A stretch of 6,117 nucleotides of DNA. It comes from Deltaproteobacteria bacterium. GTDB lineage: Bacteria; Myxococcota_A; Polyangia; Haliangiales; Haliangiaceae. Positions within the stretch are counted from its first letter, which is position 1, and the number at the start of each line of letters is the position of its first letter. The translations under genes were made by a program, and so were the position numbers. Positions 1-4,184 of this stretch are shown piece after piece. Where the stretch lies: contig JACCQV010000996.1 in the NCBI GenBank assembly GCA_013813945.1, positions 1-6,117 on the forward strand, given 5' to 3'. The notes under the pieces were generated by a model that saw only the letters and a list, made by a program, of their open reading frames with translations, searched no databases and was not told the origin of the DNA.

Positions 1-61
1 CCCCGACGGCCACACGTTGCTGGTCCGCATCGTCTCGATGCTGACGAAGATGATCGCATGA
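1..61 (+). CDS. 3' end of an unidentified protein (partial, 5' truncated)
   Basis: Only the last 19 codons are in the window, in the frame beginning at base 2 and ending with TGA at 59-61; they read PDGHTLLVRIVSMLTKMIA. Eighteen of the 19 third codon positions are G or C, as in the clear genes downstream. The other open frame here (from base 1 to a TAG at 124-126) has low third-position GC and is Arg-rich, so it is less likely to be coding. The tail is too short to assign a family. It ends about 110 bases before the RNase Y-like gene, and no terminator is visible between them, so read-through is possible. Confidence 0.5.
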   Translation, partial: PDGHTLLVRIVSMLTKMIA

Positions 62-65
62 GCCG

Positions 66-95
66 CCTACGCCGACGCCTACGCTTACGCCAACG
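66..95. repeat. Degenerate hexamer tandem repeat (about 5 copies of CCNACG)
   Basis: Five consecutive 6-base units read CCTACG, CCGACG, CCTACG, CTTACG and CCAACG, followed by CC. The tract begins just after the stop codon of the upstream partial gene and lies in the spacer before the RNase Y-like gene. It has no dyad symmetry and no obvious function. It could be a short slippage-derived tract. Confidence 0.55.
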
Positions 96-174
96 CCGGA
101 TCAACACAGCCGAACTCTGGGGTTAGGGCGGGACATGGCTCACTCGGGGCTGCACCTACCGGGTGCTACGCGCT

Positions 175-1764
175 ATGCTCGACCTCGTGTTCGTCGCAAT
201 CATCGCCGGAGTCCTGATCGGGGTCGTCACCGCGATCCTGGCCATGCGTGCGGCCGCGGCGGAAGCGAGTCGTGAGGCGCGGCGGGTCGTCGATGCGACG
301 CGTGGTGAGATCGCCGCGCAGGTCAAGGCGGCCGAGCTCGAGGCCGCGGCGCAGCGACGCGCGCTCGAGACAGCAGCGCGGACGGAAGCACTCGAGATCC
401 GCACGCGGGGCGATGATGAGCTCGCGGCCAAGGAAGCCGCACTCGAGCGTCGCGCACAGGAAGTGGCGCGGATCGAGGCGACGCTCGCCGGGACCGAGGA
501 TGCGATCGAGCAGCGCGAGGCGACCCTCGATGCGGTGCACAAGGATCTTCAGTCGCGACGCGATCGCGCGACCGGCTTCGAGACCGATGCGAAGAAGAAG
601 CAGCAGAGTGCGCGGACCGAGCTCGAGTCCCGGGCCGGGGTCGCCGCGATCGAGCTGATCGAGCGGATGAGCCGGGCGTGGCTCGACGATGCACGCGCGC
701 GAGCCTCCGACGCGGTGCGCACGGTCGATCAGACGGCCGCGGATCCCGAGCACGATCGCGAGGCCAAGCGCGTGATGGAGATCGCGGCGACCCGCTATCA
801 CCACCACTACATGACAGAGCGCGCGGTCAACAACCTGCGGATCGGGCCCGACCTCGTCGGCATCTTGCTCGATAACGGCGGCGCGCTGCACCAGGCGATC
901 CAGACCGTGGCGGGCGTGCAGCTGCTCGTCAACGACGACAAGGATGCGATCCGCCTCGACGGTCTCGACGGCGTCGGCAAGGAGTTTGTCCGCCGTGCGA
1001 TCAACCGGATGATCAAGAAGCCGGAATCGATCGACGACGCTCGCAAGGATCCTGAGGGCTGGGCGAACCGCGGCCGCGAGACCGTCAACCAGGAGATCCG
1101 GGCGCTCGGCAAGCGAGCGTTCCAGATCCTCGGCATCCAGAAACCGCACCCGGACATCGTCGAGCTGGTCGGCGCGCTCAACTTCCGCACGAGCTACACC
1201 CAGAACCAGTGGTGGCATGCCGTCGAGTCGAGTTACCTCGCCGGCATGATGGCGGCGGAGATGGGTCTCGATGAGAAGCTCGCGCGGCGCGCGACGTTGA
1301 TGCACGACATCGGCAAGGCGCTGACGCACAAGATCGAAGGCTCGCACGCGGTGATCGGTGCCGACATCGCACGCCGTCTCGGTGAGCCCGAGCTCGTCGC
1401 CAACGCGATCGGCGCGCACCACGCCGACGAGCCGTGCAACTCGGTGTACGCCTACCTGGTCGCGGCATCCGATGCGATGAGTGGCGCACGTCCCGGAGCT
1501 CGCCGCGAGCTCGCCGAGGGCTTCTCGATGAAGGTCGAGGATCTCGAGCGGATCGGGTCGTCGCGTCGCGGCGTTTCTCATGCGCATGCCGTGCACGGCG
1601 GCCGGGAGCTTCGCGTCTACGTTCGCGAGCGCGATGTCGATGATCTGACGACGGTCGAGATGTCGACGGAGATCGCGAGCCAGATCTCCGAAGAGATGAC
1701 GTTCCCCGGTCAGATCAAGGTGACCGTGATCCGCGCGTTCGAAGCCGTCGCCACCGCGAATTAG
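175..1764 (+). CDS. rny: RNase Y-family protein (membrane-anchored KH/HD endoribonuclease)
   Basis: RNase Y is an inner-membrane endoribonuclease that starts mRNA decay; its HD domain binds the catalytic metals. Numbered from ATG 175 (529 aa, close to the usual ~520): a hydrophobic anchor at residues 4-24, an Ala/Glu/Arg-rich coiled coil at about 25-175, a KH-like domain at about 210-282, an HD domain at about 345-440, and a typical C-terminal domain ending in FPGQIKVTVIRAFEAVA. Family signatures include LNFRTSYTQN before the HD domain, H348, MHDIGKALTHKIEGSH (H377, D378), AHHADEP (H415, H416) and AASDAMSGARPGARRE (D433). The KH loop that is normally GREG reads LDNG, so RNA binding through this domain may be weakened. 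A GTG at 163 would add four residues. ATG 175 is preferred because GGTG lies nine bases upstream of it, whereas GTG 163 has no purine-rich site. No strong terminator follows. The family call is firm; full RNase activity is inferred. Confidence 0.93.
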   Translation: MLDLVFVAIIAGVLIGVVTAILAMRAAAAEASREARRVVDATRGEIAAQVKAAELEAAAQRRALETAARTEALEIRTRGDDELAAKEAALERRAQEVARIEATLAGTEDAIEQREATLDAVHKDLQSRRDRATGFETDAKKKQQSARTELESRAGVAAIELIERMSRAWLDDARARASDAVRTVDQTAADPEHDREAKRVMEIAATRYHHHYMTERAVNNLRIGPDLVGILLDNGGALHQAIQTVAGVQLLVNDDKDAIRLDGLDGVGKEFVRRAINRMIKKPESIDDARKDPEGWANRGRETVNQEIRALGKRAFQILGIQKPHPDIVELVGALNFRTSYTQNQWWHAVESSYLAGMMAAEMGLDEKLARRATLMHDIGKALTHKIEGSHAVIGADIARRLGEPELVANAIGAHHADEPCNSVYAYLVAASDAMSGARPGARRELAEGFSMKVEDLERIGSSRRGVSHAHAVHGGRELRVYVRERDVDDLTTVEMSTEIASQISEEMTFPGQIKVTVIRAFEAVATAN

Positions 1765-1776
1765 CGCCCCAGCGCA

Positions 1777-1791
1777 GCTGGTTCGACCAGC
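1777..1791. other. Short perfect hairpin after the RNase Y-like gene
   Basis: GCTGGT-TCG-ACCAGC is a perfect 6-bp inverted repeat with a 3-base loop, 12 bases after the stop codon. There is no T-tract, so it is not a convincing intrinsic terminator. It could stabilise the 3' end of the transcript or aid Rho-independent pausing. A second short one, CGGGA-GCT-TCCCG, sits at 1886-1898. Confidence 0.35.
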
Positions 1792-1905
1792 AACTGACGA
1801 TCGCTCCGCGAGCGCCGCGGTCACAGCGCACGGCGGGGGTGCGCGAGAGTGCGACGACTCGCATACGGGAGCGCGAAGGGAGTCGCGGGAGCTTCCCGTT
1901 CGTAG

Positions 1906-1921
1906 GGGCATGCCGGATGCA
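1906..1921 (+). promoter_or_regulatory. Candidate sigma-54 (-24/-12) promoter for the BON-domain gene
   Basis: The sequence GGGCATGCCGGATGCA has GG at 1907-1908 and GC at 1919-1920, exactly ten bases apart as sigma-54 promoters require. Against the remembered consensus TGGCACG-N4-TTGCA it matches 9 of 12 specified positions. Transcription would start near 1932, about 40 bases before the ATG at 1973, which is a sensible leader length. In a GC-rich genome a match like this can arise by chance, and no activator site was identified upstream. Confidence 0.35.
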
Positions 1922-1958
1922 CCGAGCGCGCGCACTTCAACGCGCACATCCACAGAAG

Positions 1959-1963
1959 AAGGA
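1959..1963 (+). promoter_or_regulatory. Ribosome binding site that fixes the BON-gene start
   Basis: AAGGA within GAAGAAGGA lies nine bases before ATG 1973. The frame is open further upstream, to an ATG at 1910, but that start has no purine-rich site and would add 21 residues unlike the rest of the protein. It also overlaps the sigma-54-like promoter. ATG 1973 is therefore chosen. Confidence 0.75.
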
Positions 1964-1972
1964 CGGGATTAC

Positions 1973-3166
1973 ATGGCGAACCAGAATCAGAACGGCCGCA
2001 ACATCACCTCCGACGATCAGCGCCCGAGCTGGCGTCCGCAAGATCAGAGCATGCGCGACGATCGCGATGACGAGCGCTCGATGAGCGATCGTGATCGGGA
2101 TCGTGGTCGCCGTGATCAGCAGGACGAGGGCTACCGGACGTCGGAGCGCTACGGCCAGGGCCAGAGTGGCTACGGCTCCGGTCGGTATGGCGAGGATCGC
2201 TCGCTTGGGTTCGAGAATCGCAACCAGGGCTATAGTGGTCGGTCCGAAGATCGCCAGCAGGGCATGGGTCTCGACGATCGCTTCTCCGGGCGCGGCGGCC
2301 AGGGGTATTTTCAGGGTGGGCAGGGCCAGGGCCGTGAAGGCTATGGACGTCAGGACGAAGGTCTCGGTCAGCGCGGCTTCGGCGGCGGTGATCGCGGCTT
2401 CGGTGGCGCGGAGAACCGCGGCTACAACAGCGGATACAACATGGGTGGGCAGGGCGGTCAGGGTCTTACCCAGCAGAGCAGCCAGATGGGCGGCGGCCGG
2501 ATGGGCGGCTTCGGTGGCCACGGCGACGTGGGCGGCAACGAAGGTCGCGAGGGTCGTGAAGGCTCCGGCATGCAGGGCGGTGAGGGACGATGGGGTGGCT
2601 ATGCCCAGCAGCCCGGCTATGGCGTCGGGATGAGCGGCGGCCAGCTCGGAAATCGCAGCGGCCAGTGGGGTCAGGGCAACCAGGGCTACGGTGGCCAGCA
2701 GGGCTACGGCGGCTCGTCGTCGTTCAACTCACAGGGCGGTAGCTACGGTGGATATGGTCAGCAGGTCGGCGGCGGGATGCAGGGTGGCTATGGCCAGCAG
2801 GGCTCATCGCAGTCGGGCTTCGGTCAGGAGATGCGCGGCCAGCATCGCGGCAAGGGCCCGCAGGGCTGGCAGCGCTCCGACGAGCGGATCCGAGAGATGG
2901 TCTGCGAGACGCTGACCGACGACGACCACGTCGACGCCAGCAACATCGACGTCAAGGTGACGGGCGGCGAGGTCATCTTGACCGGCCAGGTCCCCGATCG
3001 CCAGACGAAGCGGATCGCGGAGGACATCGTCGAGCGGCTCTCGGGCGTGAAGGACGTCGTCAACCAGCTCAAGGTCGGCTCCCAGGAGCGGGGCAACCAG
3101 TCGACGAACCGCGGAGTCGGTAAGTCCGAGACCGAGACAACGGACCGTAGCAAGCACCGCGCGTAG
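1973..3166 (+). CDS. BON-domain protein with long Gly/Gln/Tyr/Arg-rich disordered region
   Basis: 397 aa, no signal peptide or membrane segment, so probably cytoplasmic. Residues 16-52 are dense in Asp and Arg (for example RDDRDDERSMSDRDRDRGRR). Residues 53 to about 290 are low complexity, built from short motifs such as GYGG, QGYGGQ, GQGGQG, RGFGGG and GREG, with about 16 Tyr, 8 Phe and 3 Trp in the first 293 residues and no Lys or Cys there. A GKGPQGWQRSDERIRE linker leads into a BON domain at about 301-368 (core VTGGEVILTGQV, then AEDIVERLSGVKDVVNQLKV). A polar tail of about 29 residues follows, with Lys reappearing. BON domains occur in OsmY and other envelope or stress proteins and are thought to bind membranes or partner molecules. 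Proteins with a charged Gly/Tyr-rich N-terminus and this RSDERIRE-BON end are, from memory, known in proteobacteria but poorly characterised. The composition resembles phase-separating eukaryotic RNA-binding proteins; condensate formation is inference. The gene has its own terminator and possibly its own promoter. Confidence 0.88.
   Translation: MANQNQNGRNITSDDQRPSWRPQDQSMRDDRDDERSMSDRDRDRGRRDQQDEGYRTSERYGQGQSGYGSGRYGEDRSLGFENRNQGYSGRSEDRQQGMGLDDRFSGRGGQGYFQGGQGQGREGYGRQDEGLGQRGFGGGDRGFGGAENRGYNSGYNMGGQGGQGLTQQSSQMGGGRMGGFGGHGDVGGNEGREGREGSGMQGGEGRWGGYAQQPGYGVGMSGGQLGNRSGQWGQGNQGYGGQQGYGGSSSFNSQGGSYGGYGQQVGGGMQGGYGQQGSSQSGFGQEMRGQHRGKGPQGWQRSDERIREMVCETLTDDDHVDASNIDVKVTGGEVILTGQVPDRQTKRIAEDIVERLSGVKDVVNQLKVGSQERGNQSTNRGVGKSETETTDRSKHRA
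2681..2716 (+). repeat. Tandem 18-bp repeat coding for QGYGGQ / QGYGGS
   Basis: Two adjacent 18-bp units (2681-2698 and 2699-2716) both begin CAGGGCTACGG and match at 15 of 18 bases. They lie within the disordered region of the BON-domain gene and suggest that part of it grew by local duplication. Looser copies of the same peptide pattern occur throughout 2150-2830. Confidence 0.6.
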
Positions 3167-3213
3167 CGGCACACCGTGACATCGCGCTCGCTGCACGCGG
3201 GCGAGATGGGGAG

Positions 3214-3252
3214 CAGGCAAGACGAGTGACGGCGTCTTGCCTGAACTTTTTT
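3214..3252 (+). terminator. Strong intrinsic terminator after the BON-domain gene
   Basis: A perfect 11-bp stem, CAGGCAAGACG (3214-3224) pairing with CGTCTTGCCTG (3233-3243), encloses an 8-base loop. It is followed by AAC and six Ts (3247-3252). It begins 48 bases after the stop codon of the BON-domain gene. This is the clearest non-coding element in the window and separates the BON gene from the isc operon. The 5' half is preceded by no A-tract, so it is probably one-directional (+ strand). Confidence 0.9.
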
Positions 3253-3318
3253 CGGCGTGCCTGCGCTGGCTCTGCGAGATTCCTCGTCGGTACACGAGAT
3301 GCAGCGAGTTCGAACGCC

Positions 3319-3465
3319 ATGCGTGAATACGACGAACAAGATCCGAAGAATCCGCGGCCGATCACGACGCCGAAGAAGCGGACGAATCCGATGGAGGCGA
3401 GCGAGGCACTGCCTTGGCGCCATCTGCGCAAGGACGATGACCGCGACCGCCACCGTCACGTCTGA
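3319..3465 (+). CDS. Possible small charged protein (48 aa), hypothetical
   Basis: An ATG at 3319 opens a 48-codon frame ending at TGA 3463-3465, starting MREYDEQDPKNPRP and ending in a Lys/Asp/Arg/His-rich tail (LRKDDDRDRHRHV). About 75% of third positions are G/C, reasonable for a gene here but a little below its neighbours. The predicted product is hydrophilic, with no Cys and no membrane segment, and resembles no family I recognise. The frame stays open upstream to a GTG at 3226, but that codon lies in the terminator loop, so it cannot be the natural start. No good Shine-Dalgarno site precedes ATG 3319, and no promoter was identified for it. It lies between the terminator and the isc promoter and could be a chance ORF. 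Confidence 0.35.
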   Translation: MREYDEQDPKNPRPITTPKKRTNPMEASEALPWRHLRKDDDRDRHRHV

Positions 3466-3523
3466 GCCGCCAGTACCTGGGTGTAGTCATCGACCTGTGA
3501 TCAGCAACTTGGGAACTGCCGAC

Positions 3524-3542
3524 CCCTACGTAAAGGTAAGGG
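3524..3542. promoter_or_regulatory. Candidate operator 1 (imperfect inverted repeat upstream of -35)
   Basis: CCCTACGT-AAA-GGTAAGGG is an imperfect 8-3-8 dyad ending six bases before the -35 hexamer of the isc promoter. Shifted by one base, ACCCCTAC-GTAAAG-GTAAGGGT pairs at 7 of 8 positions. Its arms resemble those of the second dyad at 3596-3614. The likely ligand is the MerR-family protein encoded directly downstream; this is inferred from position and symmetry. Confidence 0.5.
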
Positions 3543-3548
3543 TTGGTC

Positions 3549-3577
3549 TTGACACTCGACGTCCAAGCTCCCATAGT
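3549..3577 (+). promoter_or_regulatory. Sigma-70-type promoter of the merR-isc operon
   Basis: A perfect -35 hexamer TTGACA (3549-3554) is followed, after an ideal 17-base spacer, by CATAGT (3572-3577), a 4 of 6 match to TATAAT. Transcription would begin near 3584, about 43 bases before the ATG of the regulator gene. The spacing is normal, unlike the 19-20 bp spacers of classical MerR-activated promoters. This favours repression, or activation by another route, over the usual MerR DNA-twisting mechanism. Confidence 0.65.
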
Positions 3578-3595
3578 CGCGACAGATGGACCAAA

Positions 3596-3614
3596 CCTCA
3601 CGTGTGCGTGAGGG
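3596..3614. promoter_or_regulatory. Candidate operator 2 or leader hairpin (perfect 18-bp palindrome)
   Basis: CCTCACG-TGTG-CGTGAGG (3596-3613) is a perfect 7-bp inverted repeat with a 4-base centre, located about +13 to +30 from the predicted transcription start. Aligned with the upstream dyad it has the same 8-3-8 layout and shares CC..ACGT in the left arm and GT.AGGGTT on the right. Its outer CCTCA...TGAGG halves and 18-bp length match the E. coli soxS SoxR site as remembered (CCTCAAGTTAACTTGAGG). As RNA it would form a hairpin whose 3' arm includes the GAGGG that may serve as the regulator's Shine-Dalgarno. Confidence 0.6.
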
Positions 3615-3626
3615 TTAGGCCTGACG

Positions 3627-4184
3627 ATGACAGACCCACCCAACCACGACAAGCTGATGCGCGTCGGAGAGCTCGCCAAGGCGGTCGGCAAGACCGTCCG
3701 GGCGATGCACCTGTACGAGGAGCTCGGCCTGCTCGAGCCGCGCTCGCGGTCCGACGGTGGATTCCGGATGTACGGCGTCGAGGCGATCGATCGGATCCAC
3801 TGGATCGTGAAGCTCCAGGCGATCGGGTTCACGCTCGCCGAGATCCAGGGGTTCGTGAAGGACTTCCAGGGCGCCGGTTCTGGCCGCGAGGCCACCGCGC
3901 GCGTGCGTGCGCTGTTCACGGAGAAGCAGGCGCAGATCCGCGTGCAGATCACGCAGCTCCAGGTGATCGAGAACGACCTCAACGAGGCCGTCGCGTACCT
4001 CGACTCCTGCCAGACCTGCACGGATGACTACGCGCCGACCGCCTGCGGCGATTGCGATCACCACGGGCATCACAAGGATGCGGCCCCCGCGCTGTTCGCG
4101 GGACTGTCGCGCCGCAGTGATGAGCCGCGCGAAAAAGAGTTCGATGTACCCGTGACCGTACTGTACCGCGAAGGAAACAACTGA
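3627..4184 (+). CDS. MerR-family regulator with Cys/His-rich C-terminus, probable isc operon regulator
   Basis: 185 aa. The N-terminal MerR winged helix-turn-helix starts at residue 11 (MRVGELAKAVGKTVRAMHLYEELGLL, wing SDGGFRMY, then IHWIVKLQAIGFTLAEIQGF). A dimerisation helix at about 93-127 follows (LFTEKQAQIRVQITQLQVIENDLNEAVAYL). Next come C128-x2-C131 and, eight residues later, C140-x2-C143, then a His cluster (H145, H146, H148, H149) and a tail of about 35 residues without recognised motifs. In SoxR and metal-sensing MerR proteins the effector cysteines also follow the dimerisation helix, so an Fe-S cluster or Zn/Fe site is expected here; which one cannot be told from sequence. The stop overlaps the iscS ATG by one base (TGATG), so the two genes are co-translated. 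The start at 3627 is preferred over M11 because AGGG/TAGG lies upstream. Control of the isc operon and of itself is inferred from position and from the two dyads around its promoter. Confidence 0.88.
   Translation: MTDPPNHDKLMRVGELAKAVGKTVRAMHLYEELGLLEPRSRSDGGFRMYGVEAIDRIHWIVKLQAIGFTLAEIQGFVKDFQGAGSGREATARVRALFTEKQAQIRVQITQLQVIENDLNEAVAYLDSCQTCTDDYAPTACGDCDHHGHHKDAAPALFAGLSRRSDEPREKEFDVPVTVLYREGNN

Noticed and set aside
58..126. 22-codon Arg-rich frame starting ATG at 58 and overlapping the upstream stop (ATGA)
   Set aside because: The arginines come from the hexamer repeat read in one frame; third-position GC is low and there is no homology to judge by.
135..293. ATG at 135 preceded by GGGCGGG, a better ribosome site than that of the RNase Y start
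   Set aside because: It is out of frame with RNase Y and runs to a stop near 293 as an Arg/Gly/His-rich shadow product.
166..1953. Long minus-strand open frame (595 codons) opposite the RNase Y-like gene
   Set aside because: It mirrors the plus-strand gene; stop codons are rare on both strands in such GC-rich DNA. The plus-strand product has clear RNase Y motifs, while the minus product is Arg/Asp/Leu-rich with no recognisable domain.
541..2400. Frequent CGATCG/GATCGCG words, suggestive of a HIP1-like or methylation-site enrichment
   Set aside because: They mostly fall on GAT-CGC or ATC-G codon junctions in Asp/Arg/Ile-rich genes; without a genome-wide count this is not distinguishable from codon use.
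1937..2521. Minus-strand hydrophobic Ala/Leu/Ile/Thr-rich frame opposite the BON gene
   Set aside because: It looks membrane-like only because it is the complement of Gly/Arg/Asp-rich codons; no ribosome site or motif supports it.
3226..3318. GTG 3226 as the start of a longer version of the small protein
   Set aside because: The codon lies in the loop of the strong intrinsic terminator and the added residues show no coding character.
3466..3626. IscR (Rrf2) type 1 or type 2 boxes before the isc operon
   Set aside because: I looked for the characteristic AT-rich IscR dyads and found none; the dyads present are GC-flanked and of MerR-like form.
3257..4027. 256-codon plus-strand frame across the isc promoter and into the regulator gene
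   Set aside because: It covers the promoter and dyads and overlaps the clear MerR gene in another frame; its product is Arg/Pro/Asp-rich shadow sequence.
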